Positions 14,330 to 23,371 of a stretch of 33,730 nt of DNA are shown here, piece after piece (positions within the stretch are counted from its first letter, which is position 1; each line of letters opens with the position of its first letter). The notes below the pieces were generated by a model that saw only the letters and a list, made by a program, of their open reading frames with translations, ran no database searches and was not told where the DNA came from. The stretch spans positions 1 through 33,730 of the forward strand of contig DVGO01000033.1 of the NCBI GenBank assembly GCA_018712645.1, read 5' to 3'. The DNA comes from Candidatus Faecousia faecavium (GTDB lineage Bacteria; Bacillota; Clostridia; Oscillospirales; Oscillospiraceae). Position numbers and translations under genes: made by a program.

Positions 14330-15198
14330 GTATTGCTCTGGATTCTTACTGCCTGCTGTGTCATCTCAGGCGAAACATCGAACTGGTACGCCCTCTGGGG
14401 ACGGAAGAACAGACCATGGCCTTCGCCCGGGAGATGATGCGCATGTATCTGTCCGCCCCGGAGGGGGTCAGCGCTCCCTGGTTCGGCCCCAAGGTGGCGG
14501 ACATGCTCCACCAGTACTATGGCCTGGAAATTGACCGCTACCGCCAGGAAAAGCAGGATTCCAACCGCTTCATCCTGGAGCACATGGAGGAGGTCCGTCA
14601 GCGGATTCGCGCGGCCCAGGACCCGGTGTTTGCGGGGCTGCAATTTGCCATTTTGGGCAACTACCTGGACTTTTCCGCCCTGCGGGGACAGGTCAGCTTT
14701 AAAACCATGAGCCAGATGCTGGAAAAAGCGGAGGAAATGGAGCTGAATCAGGAAATCTACCAGGATTTCTGCAACCAGCTTTCCCAGGAAAAGAAACTGC
14801 TGTATCTGACGGACAACGCCGGGGAAATCGGCTTTGACCGGCTGTTTGCCGAGGAAATTTCCCGGAAATTCCCCCACCTGGAAATCACCTTCTGCGTCCG
14901 GGGCGGCATTGCCCAGAACGATGCCACCCGGGAGGATGCCGCCGCTGTGGGCATTCCCTTCCCGGTCATCGACAACGGAAACCGGGTGGCGGGCACCCAG
15001 CTGGATCAGCTGAGTGAAGAAGCCAAGCAGGCCCTGGAAACTGCGGATGTGATTCTGGCTAAGGGCATGGCCAATGTGGAAACCATGTTGGGCTGCGGCT
15101 ACAACATTTTCTACGCCTTTTTGATCAAGTGCCAGCGTTTTGTGGACCGATTCGGCGCACCTATGTTTACCCCCATGCTGGTAAAAGAGAGAACATAA
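14326..15198 (+). CDS. DUF89 (ARMT1-like) metal-dependent phosphatase family protein
   Basis: A 290-residue protein with the DUF89 motifs. The N-terminal YCLLCHLRRNI carries a CxxC pair. The middle has YLTDNAGEIGFDRLF and RGGIAQNDATRED. Near the C-terminus DVILAKGMANVETM matches the K-G-x-x-N-x-E signature. DUF89 enzymes are metal-dependent carbohydrate phosphatases proposed to destroy harmful sugar phosphates such as fructose-1-phosphate derivatives; the CxxC form belongs to the archaeal/bacterial subfamily I. Substrate here is not known. The start overlaps the YhcH gene by ATGA, and a strong terminator follows, so this is the operon's last gene. Confidence 0.9.
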   Translation: MSIALDSYCLLCHLRRNIELVRPLGTEEQTMAFAREMMRMYLSAPEGVSAPWFGPKVADMLHQYYGLEIDRYRQEKQDSNRFILEHMEEVRQRIRAAQDPVFAGLQFAILGNYLDFSALRGQVSFKTMSQMLEKAEEMELNQEIYQDFCNQLSQEKKLLYLTDNAGEIGFDRLFAEEISRKFPHLEITFCVRGGIAQNDATREDAAAVGIPFPVIDNGNRVAGTQLDQLSEEAKQALETADVILAKGMANVETMLGCGYNIFYAFLIKCQRFVDRFGAPMFTPMLVKERT

Positions 15199-15205
15199 AT
15201 TCCTT

Positions 15206-15236
15206 GGCGGCTCCCCTCCTGGGAGCCGCCATTTTC
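15206..15236 (+). terminator. Intrinsic terminator of the murI operon
   Basis: GGCGGCTCCC (15206-15215) pairs perfectly with GGGAGCCGCC (15221-15230) around a CTCCT loop, followed by ATTTTCG. Confidence 0.87.
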
Positions 15237-15311
15237 GTCTGTGGAAATCGACAAAATGGGTTCGGCGGTTTTGTGGGGAACGTGGAAAAATTTTTCCTTG
15301 TGGTTCCCATA

Positions 15312-15340
15312 TTGACGCAACGGGAAAAAAGCACTATACT
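15312..15340 (+). promoter_or_regulatory. Promoter for malQ
   Basis: -35 TTGACG (15312-15317) and -10 TATACT (15335-15340) have a 17-bp spacer. A 14-bp palindrome GGAAAAATTTTTCC (15284-15297) lies just upstream, and a LacI-type operator overlaps the start region. Confidence 0.85.
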
Positions 15341-15349
15341 GAGGGAAAT

Positions 15350-15359
15350 GAAACGTTTC
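15350..15359 (+). promoter_or_regulatory. Probable LacI-family operator at malQ
   Basis: GAAACGTTTC is a perfect 10-bp palindrome with the central CG typical of LacI/GalR and CcpA operators. It begins 9 bases after the -10 box, over the transcription start, where a bound repressor would block transcription. The match to the full cre consensus is partial, so a maltose-type repressor such as MalR is as likely as CcpA. Confidence 0.68.
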
Positions 15360-15394
15360 CATTTGCGCAAAATAACAAAAGGAGTGCTGTTTTT

Positions 15395-16966
15395 ATGAAG
15401 CGATACGCAGGCGTGCTGCTGTCCGTCACCAGCCTGCCCTCCCGGTATGGCATCGGCTGTTTTGACCAGGCGGCCTATGATTTTGTGGACTGGCTGGAGA
15501 AGGCCGGTCAGCGCTACTGGCAGATTCTGCCCTTGGGCGCAACCTCCCACGGCGGTTCCGACGATTCTCCCTATCAGGCCTATTCCGCCTTTGCCGGAAA
15601 TCCCTACATGATCAGTCTGGATGAACTGATCGAAGAGGGCGTCCTGACCCGGGAAGAATGCGAGGAAGTGGACTTTGGAACCAATCCCGGCAAGGTGGAC
15701 TTTGACAAGCTCCACGAAAACCGGTTCCGGCTGCTGCGGCTGGCCTACCAGCGCAGCCAGATTAGCTACAATCCTGCCTTTACCGATTTCTGCCGGAACA
15801 ACTACTGGTGGCTTAATGACTATGCCCTGTTTATGGCCCTGAAGGGCTTTTTCAAGGAAGCTCCCTTCCGCAGCTGGCCGGAGGATATCCGGATGCACTG
15901 GGATTTTGCGGTGGATTATTACAACCGGGTGCTGTACTTTGACATTGAGTTCCACAAGTACATGCAGTTCCAGTTCATGCAGCAGTGGCGCAAGCTGAAG
16001 GACTACGCCAACGCAAAGCATATCCAGATTGTGGGCGACATTCCTATCTATGTGTCCCCCGACGGCGCCGACGTGTGGGCACATCCGGAACTGTTCCAGC
16101 TGGACGAGCACAACGCCCCCACCGCCATTGCCGGCTGCCCACCGGACAGCTTTGCTGCCGACGGCCAGGTCTGGGGTAACCCTCTGTACCGCTGGGACTA
16201 TCACCGCAGCACAGGATATCAGTGGTGGGTCACCCGGATGTGGCACAGCTTCCAGCTGTATGATGTGGTGCGCATTGACCATTTCCGGGGCTTTGACCAG
16301 TACTTCTCCATCCCCGCCGGGGAAAATACTGCAAAAAACGGACACTGGGAAGACGGCCCCGGCATGGATCTGTTCGATACCATCCGCCAGCGGCTGGGGG
16401 ATGTGAACGTGATTGCCGAGGACCTGGGCCTGATGACCGAAGGCGTGCGCAAACTGGTGCGCCAGAGCGGCTACCCCAATATGAAGGTGCTGCAGTTTGC
16501 GGTGAACCCGGAGGATGTGTCGGCTTCCAACGACTATTGGCCCCATAATTACAACGCCAACTGCGTGGTCTATACCGGCACCCACGACAATGAGACCTTG
16601 TTTGGCTGGTATGAAGGACTGTCCCCGGAGGCAAAGAAGCAGGTGCGCAGCTACCTGTACAATTTCCACACCCCCGACAAGGAGATGTACAAGGCCCTGA
16701 TCCAGCTGACCATGGCCAGCGTTGCCAAGGACTGCATCATCCCCATCCAGGACTACCTGGGCCTGGACAACCAGTCCCGGATGAACCAGCCCGGCACCGT
16801 GGGCTTCAACTGGCGCTGGCGGCTGAAGCCGGGCCTGCTCACCGAAAAACTTGCCCAGCAGGTGCTGGCTGTAACCATGCTTACCAACCGGGCAAACTGG
16901 GACAGCTTAAACGCCGCCGAAAAGGCACGGCTGGCAGCGGAAGAAGCGGAACAAACCCTATCCTGA
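15395..16966 (+). CDS. malQ: 4-alpha-glucanotransferase (amylomaltase)
   Basis: A 523-residue GH77 enzyme that moves alpha-1,4-glucan segments between maltooligosaccharides, releasing glucose and making longer chains for phosphorylase. It begins RYAGVLLSVTSLPSRYGIG, then has DDSPYQAYSAFAGNP. Catalytic residues are visible: nucleophile D295 in RIDHFRGF, acid/base E342 in EDLG, and the transition-state aspartate in THDNET. These positions agree closely with Thermus amylomaltase (D293, E340). Length is typical. The start has AAAGGAG upstream. It is a single gene; the operator at 15350 predicts sugar-responsive control. Glycogen or maltodextrin partners must lie elsewhere. Confidence 0.96.
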   Translation: MKRYAGVLLSVTSLPSRYGIGCFDQAAYDFVDWLEKAGQRYWQILPLGATSHGGSDDSPYQAYSAFAGNPYMISLDELIEEGVLTREECEEVDFGTNPGKVDFDKLHENRFRLLRLAYQRSQISYNPAFTDFCRNNYWWLNDYALFMALKGFFKEAPFRSWPEDIRMHWDFAVDYYNRVLYFDIEFHKYMQFQFMQQWRKLKDYANAKHIQIVGDIPIYVSPDGADVWAHPELFQLDEHNAPTAIAGCPPDSFAADGQVWGNPLYRWDYHRSTGYQWWVTRMWHSFQLYDVVRIDHFRGFDQYFSIPAGENTAKNGHWEDGPGMDLFDTIRQRLGDVNVIAEDLGLMTEGVRKLVRQSGYPNMKVLQFAVNPEDVSASNDYWPHNYNANCVVYTGTHDNETLFGWYEGLSPEAKKQVRSYLYNFHTPDKEMYKALIQLTMASVAKDCIIPIQDYLGLDNQSRMNQPGTVGFNWRWRLKPGLLTEKLAQQVLAVTMLTNRANWDSLNAAEKARLAAEEAEQTLS

Positions 16967-16977
16967 GGCGCAATTTG

Positions 16978-17041
16978 GGGGATTTCCCAGAGAAATATCC
17001 GGAGAAAATCCGGCTTTTGGGCAAATTTTCTGAGAAATCCC
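16978..17041. repeat. Imperfect inverted repeat between malQ and the rimP promoter
   Basis: Arms at 16978-16995 (GGGATTTCCCAGAGAAAT) and 17023-17041 are inverted copies with a few mismatches. An inner small hairpin CCGGA-GAAAA-TCCGG lies between. It may act as a weak malQ terminator (CTTTT follows the inner stem) or a protein-binding site; it ends 2 bases before the rimP -35 box. Confidence 0.5.
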
Positions 17042-17043
17042 TC

Positions 17044-17072
17044 TTGCCAAACGGCGGAAGTGGTGGTATAAT
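17044..17072 (+). promoter_or_regulatory. Promoter of the rimP-nusA-infB operon
   Basis: -35 TTGCCA (17044-17049) and consensus -10 TATAAT (17067-17072) have a 17-bp spacer. The start near 17079 gives a leader of about 70 nt that contains the hairpin at 17101. Confidence 0.86.
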
Positions 17073-17100
17073 ACTACCGTAAATGGTAGAGTGTAGGCAA

Positions 17101-17130
17101 AGAGAGGCGCGAGCGCCTCTCTTTCTTGTT
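17101..17130 (+). terminator. Leader hairpin, probable attenuator of the nusA operon
   Basis: AGAGAGGCGC (17101-17110) and GCGCCTCTCT (17113-17122) form a perfect 10-bp stem with a GA loop or tighter tetraloop. The following tract TTCTTGTT is T-rich but interrupted. It lies inside the leader, before the rimP ribosome binding site. A 3' interrupted U-tract is typical of NusA-dependent terminators. Control role is inferred from the B. subtilis nusA operon. Confidence 0.7.
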
Positions 17131-17149
17131 GATTTACAGGAAAGGGATG

Positions 17150-17611
17150 ATGTTTGCAATGAAAGTAACCGATTTGGTGGCAAGCTATGCAAAACCCGTG
17201 GTGGAACAGTTTGGCTGCGAGCTTTGGGACGTAGAGTACGTCCGGGAGGGCAGCGAATATTTCCTGCGGCTGTACCTGGACAAGGAAGGCGGCGTGGACA
17301 TCAACGACTGCGAAGCAGTATCCCGGGCCATGGACCCCATCCTGGACGAAAAGGACCCGATTTCCGGCTCTTACCATTTTGAAGTTTGCTCTGCCGGCCT
17401 GGAACGGGTGCTCAAGCGCCCCTCGGATTTTGAGCGGTTCCTGGGCAGCGCCATTACGGTCAAGCTCTACCGGCCCAGAAACGGCATGAAGGAAATCCCC
17501 TGTGTTCTGCGTGGCTACGAAGAGGGCAGAATCACCGTGGAGGCAGGCAAAGAAACCATTACCTTTGAAAAATCGGAAGTCGCTCAGGTGCGGCTTCGTG
17601 TGGAATTCTGA
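17150..17611 (+). CDS. rimP: Ribosome maturation factor RimP
   Basis: A 153-residue protein required for 30S subunit maturation. It carries the RimP pattern: CELWDVEYVREGSEYFLRLYLDKEGGVDINDCEAVSR (alpha/beta N-domain), then EVCSAGLERVLKRPSDFERFLG leading into the C-terminal SH3-like barrel. Several in-frame starts exist (17126, 17147, 17150 and 17159). AGGAAAGGG at 17138-17146 best fits ATG 17150, but 17159 (MKVTDL) is also plausible. It is the first gene of the classic nusA operon, 17 bases before nusA. Expression probably depends on readthrough of the leader hairpin. Confidence 0.94.
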   Translation: MFAMKVTDLVASYAKPVVEQFGCELWDVEYVREGSEYFLRLYLDKEGGVDINDCEAVSRAMDPILDEKDPISGSYHFEVCSAGLERVLKRPSDFERFLGSAITVKLYRPRNGMKEIPCVLRGYEEGRITVEAGKETITFEKSEVAQVRLRVEF

Positions 17612-17628
17612 CAAGGAGGAAACAATCA

Positions 17629-18789
17629 ATGGCTAGAAATACCAGAGCCAAGAAGCAGGCCGAAGCCCTCAAGGTGGACATCGGTGCGGAAATTTTCGCT
17701 TCCCTGCGGGAATTGGAAAAAGTAAAGGGCATTCCTGTGGATTATATGGTGGAGCGTCTGAAGCAGGCGCTGACCAACGCATACCGCAAAGACCGGGAAG
17801 ATCGCCGGGACGTTCCGGCAGACAATGTGGTGGTGGAACTGAGCGAGAAAGGCTTGAGCATGCACATTGTCAAGACCGCCGTGGAAGAACTGGAGGATAC
17901 CGCCCTGGAAATCCTGGTGGATGCTGCCAGACTGATTAACCCCGACGCTCAGGTGGGTGACCCGGTGTGTATTCCGGTGGACATCCAGCGCTTCGGCCGG
18001 ATTGCCGCCCAGACTGCCAAGCAGGTGGTGATTCAGGGCATCCGGGAGGCCGAGCGGGGCGTGGCTTACGAAAGCTATTCCTCCAAGGCTCAGGAGCTGC
18101 TGACCGGCACTGTGCTGCGGATTGATCCCAACACCGGTGATATGTTCATCCGCATCGGCCAGGGCAACGACGCATCCGACGCTGTGCTCCGCGCCAGCGA
18201 GCAGATTCCCGGCGAGAAGCATGCCGAGGGCGATCTGATCCGGGTGTACGTTCTGGAAGTGCACAAGGCAGGCCGTGGCCCCTTGGTCCATGTGTCCCGT
18301 ACCCATCCCAACCTGGTGCGCCGGCTGTTCGAGCTGGAGACCCCGGAAATTGCCGAGGGCCAGGTGGAGATCCGCAACATCGCCCGGGAAGCCGGTTCCC
18401 GTTCCAAGATGGCCGTTCGGGCTACCATGGAGGGCATCGATCCCGTGGGCGCCTGTGTTGGTCCCCGGGGCGGCCGTGTCGGCGCCGTTGTGGAAGAACT
18501 GGGCGGCGAGAAAATCGATATCGTGGTTTGGAGCGAAGATCCCTGCGAGTATGTCCGGGCTGCTCTGAGCCCTGCTGACGTGATTTCCGTCAGCCTGATT
18601 CCCGGCCAGAAGGCATGCCGGGTCATTGTTCCCGACGATCAGCTGTCTCTGGCCATCGGCAAGGAAGGCCAGAATGCCCGTCTGGCAGCCCGGCTCACCG
18701 GCTACAAGGTGGACATCAAGCCCGCTTCCCAGGCTGAGCCCGAGGAGCAGGTTTCTGAGCAGCCGGAAGAAGAAACCGAGGAGCTGTAA
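17629..18789 (+). CDS. nusA: Transcription termination/antitermination factor NusA
   Basis: A 386-residue RNA-polymerase-associated protein. The N-terminal RNAP-binding domain spans about 1-130, then an S1 domain (from about residue 135, LLTGTVLRIDPNTGDMFIRIG), KH1 (about 230-280, with VGPRGGRVGAVVEELGGEKIDIV) and KH2 (ending AIGKEGQNARLAARLTGYKVDIK). The E. coli acidic C-terminal repeats are absent, as in Firmicutes, but a short acidic tail (EPEEQVSEQPEEETEEL) is present. NusA stimulates pausing and intrinsic termination. AAGGAGG precedes the start. It may regulate its own operon through the leader hairpin at 17101. Confidence 0.97.
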   Translation: MARNTRAKKQAEALKVDIGAEIFASLRELEKVKGIPVDYMVERLKQALTNAYRKDREDRRDVPADNVVVELSEKGLSMHIVKTAVEELEDTALEILVDAARLINPDAQVGDPVCIPVDIQRFGRIAAQTAKQVVIQGIREAERGVAYESYSSKAQELLTGTVLRIDPNTGDMFIRIGQGNDASDAVLRASEQIPGEKHAEGDLIRVYVLEVHKAGRGPLVHVSRTHPNLVRRLFELETPEIAEGQVEIRNIAREAGSRSKMAVRATMEGIDPVGACVGPRGGRVGAVVEELGGEKIDIVVWSEDPCEYVRAALSPADVISVSLIPGQKACRVIVPDDQLSLAIGKEGQNARLAARLTGYKVDIKPASQAEPEEQVSEQPEEETEEL

Positions 18790-18826
18790 GGTCGCTCCTT
18801 ACCATAGAAACGGAGGGATTTGGATT

Positions 18827-19090
18827 ATGCAGAAAAAGATCCCCCAGCGGCAGTGTATGGGCTGCCGGGAACGGAAGGCCAAGAAAGAGCTGATCCGGGT
18901 GGTTCGCACCCCGGAAGGCGGCGTACAGGTGGACTTCAGCGGCAAGGTCAATGGTCGGGGCGCTTACCTGTGCCCCAATCCGGAATGCCTGCGCAAGGCC
19001 CAGCGGATCAAGTCTTTGGAGCGGAGCCTGGAAATCGCCATTCCGGAAGAGGTTTACGCCCGGCTGGAAAAGGAGATCGAGCGTGGATAA
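18827..19090 (+). CDS. rnpM: RnpM (YlxR) RNA-binding protein
   Basis: An 87-residue protein with the YlxR signature: PQRQCMGCRERKAKKELIRVVR near the N-terminus and GRGAYLCPNPECLRKA in the middle. The family is found between nusA and ylxQ; the B. subtilis protein is reported to bind RNase P RNA and modulate it, hence RnpM. The start ATG 18827 has GGAGGG upstream. It overlaps ylxQ by 8 bases. Cytoplasmic, basic and typical in length. Confidence 0.93.
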   Translation: MQKKIPQRQCMGCRERKAKKELIRVVRTPEGGVQVDFSGKVNGRGAYLCPNPECLRKAQRIKSLERSLEIAIPEEVYARLEKEIERG

Positions 19091-19499
19091 AGCCCTGAAT
19101 TATCTGGCCCTGGCCCGGAAGGGCGGCATGGCGGAACTGGGCGAAGAGCCGGTAGGCGCTGCCGCCCGGGCAGGAAAGGCCCACCTGATTGTGGTGGCCT
19201 CCGACGCATCCGACCATACCTGGCGGCGGGCAAAGAGCTTTGCCGCCGGTACCGACCAGCAGTGCCTGCGGCTGGATGCCACCAAGGACGACATGGGCTT
19301 TGCCATTGGCAGAACCAGCCTGGCCATTGCCGCCATCACCGATGCGGCCCTGGCTTTGGCTCTGGTGCAGTCTCTGGGTCAGCCGGAGCGCTGCGCTGAA
19401 GCTTTGGAGGTGCTCACCGCCAAAACCCAGAAGGCAAAGCAGCGCCGCCGGGAAGCCAGCGCCCACCTGCGCAACAAACGCAGGGGAAAGAAGAAGTAA
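19083..19499 (+). CDS. L7Ae-family ribosomal-protein-like YlxQ
   Basis: A 138-residue protein read from GTG 19083, with AAAGGAG upstream and an 8-base overlap with rnpM. It has the L7Ae/L30e/Gadd45 features: LALARKGGMAELGEEPV, then KAHLIVVASDASD and FAIGRTSLAIAAITD. These proteins bind kink-turn RNAs; B. subtilis YlxQ (RplGB) is ribosome-associated but of uncertain role. The last 30 residues are strongly basic (KQRRREASAHLRNKRRGKKK), longer than the usual YlxQ of about 100 residues, which may add RNA affinity. The next gap of 140 bases holds a palindromic element. Confidence 0.9.
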   Translation: MDKALNYLALARKGGMAELGEEPVGAAARAGKAHLIVVASDASDHTWRRAKSFAAGTDQQCLRLDATKDDMGFAIGRTSLAIAAITDAALALALVQSLGQPERCAEALEVLTAKTQKAKQRRREASAHLRNKRRGKKK

Positions 19500-19523
19500 G
19501 TTGTTATGACAACCAATAGGAGC

Positions 19524-19613
19524 CTGTCGGATACGGACAATGCAGAATGCAAAATGCACAGTGGGGGATAAAACCGCATTTTGCCTTTTGCACTCTGCAT
19601 TTCCAACCGACTG
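19524..19613. repeat. Palindromic mini-element inside the nusA-infB operon
   Basis: The arms are AATGCAGAATGCAAAATGCA (19539-19558) and its imperfect inverse at about 19583-19602. Outer GTCGG and CCGAC extend the pairing to roughly 40 bp per side with small gaps. The arms consist of tandem AATGCA-type units. No coding gene fits. It resembles a MITE or REP-like palindromic repeat. Exact boundaries are uncertain. Confidence 0.65.
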
Positions 19614-19639
19614 TCACATTTTGGAGGTGCGTGTATAGA

Positions 19640-22000
<2,361 letters not shown>

Positions 22001-22008
22001 TATAGGTT

Positions 22009-22046
22009 CCCGCCGCACCGCTTTTGCGGCGCGGCGGGTTGTTTTT
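22009..22046 (+). terminator. Terminator-like hairpin between infB and rbfA
   Basis: CCCGCCGCACCGC (22009-22021) and GCGGCGCGGCGGG (22026-22038) pair with one mismatch around TTTT, followed by TTGTTTTT. It looks like a full intrinsic terminator but sits mid-operon. No clear new promoter is seen before rbfA. Confidence 0.85.
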
Positions 22047-22068
22047 GCTAAGGAAAGGAGGCAAAATC

Positions 22069-22437
22069 ATGGCTTCGAACCGTATTTTGCTGATTAACGA
22101 AGAAATTCAGAAAGAACTGTCCGCCCTGCTGCGTACCGTCAAGGACCCCAGAGTACAGGACGTGATGATCTCCATTACCCGGGTGGAAACCACCCCGGAT
22201 CTGCGTTATACCAAGGTTTATGTCAGCTTTCTCCAGGAGGACAAAGCCTCCGCTGCTCTGGCGGGGCTGAAATCTGCCGCCGGTTATCTGCGCCGGGAGC
22301 TGGGACGGAATCTGCGGCTGCGTTACAGCCCGGAAATCGTCTGGGCCGCTGACGACTCCATTGTCTATGGCGCAAAAATGCTGAAACTGATTAACTCTCT
22401 TGAGGTAAACCACGATGAAGAAACTGACCAGGACTGA
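22069..22437 (+). CDS. rbfA: Ribosome-binding factor RbfA
   Basis: A 122-residue KH-like protein that binds the 30S subunit and helps 16S rRNA 5'-end maturation and cold adaptation. It shows NEEIQKELSALLRTVKDPRVQDVMISITRVETTPDLRYTKVYVSFL and a C-terminal LRLRYSPEIVWAADDSI, both classic. The start ATG 22069 has AAAGGAGG upstream; an earlier in-frame start at 22024 would lie in the terminator hairpin. It overlaps nrnA by 23 bases, so the two are translationally coupled. Confidence 0.95.
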   Translation: MASNRILLINEEIQKELSALLRTVKDPRVQDVMISITRVETTPDLRYTKVYVSFLQEDKASAALAGLKSAAGYLRRELGRNLRLRYSPEIVWAADDSIVYGAKMLKLINSLEVNHDEETDQD

Positions 22438-23371
22438 GACTGCTCAATATCTGCTGGAAAAGGATAACTTTGCCATCCTGACCCACCGCCGCCCTGACGG
22501 CGACACCACCGGTTCCGCCGCCGCACTGTGCTTAGGACTGCGGCAGCTGGGAAAAACTGCCCATGTTCTGACCAACCCTGATCTGTCCGCCCGGTTTGCC
22601 TGGCTCCATGAGGGACTGACCAAGCCCGAAGCGGAGCCGGGAGATACGGTGGTCAGCGTGGACGTGGCTTCTCCGGAGCTGGTGCCCAATGTGTTCAGCC
22701 ACCTGCTGGGGCAGATCGATTTGCGGATTGACCACCACGCCAGCGCCATCTCCTTTACGGAGCGGGAACTGGTGGACGCCTCCAGCGCCTCCTGCGCTGA
22801 GGTGATCTGGGACGTGCTGATGGAAATGGGTGTCAAGCCGGAAAAGAATCTGGCAGAAGCGGTGTATGTGGGGCTGTCCACCGACACCGGATGCTTCCGC
22901 TATGCCAATACCACCGCCCACACCTTCCAGGTGGCGGCCCAGTGCGCCCAGGCCAATGCAAGGATTTACGAGCTGAACCAGGACCTGTTTGAAACCAACA
23001 CCCTGGGCCGGCTGCGGATGCAGGCCTGGATTGTGGATCACATGCAGCTGCTGCGGGAGGGGACTCTTGCAGTTTGCGCCATCCCCAAGGTGATGGAGCT
23101 GGAACTGGGAGTCAATGAGGACGATATGGACAACATTTCCTCCTTCCCCCGAACCGTTGCCGGTGTGCAGATGGCGGCAACCCTGCGGGAAACCAGCGAC
23201 GGCTTCACCAAGCTGTCCGTCCGGGCAGTACCCGGCTGCGACGCCACCAGAGTTACTGTGAAATTTGGCGGCGGCGGACATAAGGGAGCGGCGGGAGCCT
23301 TCCTGAGAATGCCCCTGCAGGAGGCCTCCATTGCAGTGGCCAACGCCATGCTGGAATTGGAGACGGAATGA
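22415..23371 (+). CDS. nrnA: DHH-family oligoribonuclease / pAp phosphatase NrnA
   Basis: A 318-residue phosphoesterase. Motif I RPDGD (residues 26-30), a VDVASPE block, the DHH motif IDHHAS near 106-111 and a C-terminal DHHA1 domain with GGGGHKGAAGAF are present. NrnA degrades short oligoribonucleotides and dephosphorylates pAp, using manganese, in the cytoplasm. It sits between rbfA and truB, the usual clostridial position; in B. subtilis it lies elsewhere. The start overlaps rbfA and the end overlaps truB as ATGA. It may process the products of RNA turnover, but no direct link to its neighbours is shown. Confidence 0.94.
   Translation: MKKLTRTETAQYLLEKDNFAILTHRRPDGDTTGSAAALCLGLRQLGKTAHVLTNPDLSARFAWLHEGLTKPEAEPGDTVVSVDVASPELVPNVFSHLLGQIDLRIDHHASAISFTERELVDASSASCAEVIWDVLMEMGVKPEKNLAEAVYVGLSTDTGCFRYANTTAHTFQVAAQCAQANARIYELNQDLFETNTLGRLRMQAWIVDHMQLLREGTLAVCAIPKVMELELGVNEDDMDNISSFPRTVAGVQMAATLRETSDGFTKLSVRAVPGCDATRVTVKFGGGGHKGAAGAFLRMPLQEASIAVANAMLELETE

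Noticed and set aside
15167..16669. A 500-codon frame antisense to malQ
   Set aside because: Shadow frame; malQ has all catalytic motifs, promoter and ribosome binding site.
19539..19602. AATGCA repeats considered as a CRISPR fragment
   Set aside because: The units form one inverted palindrome without regular spacers, and no cas genes are present.
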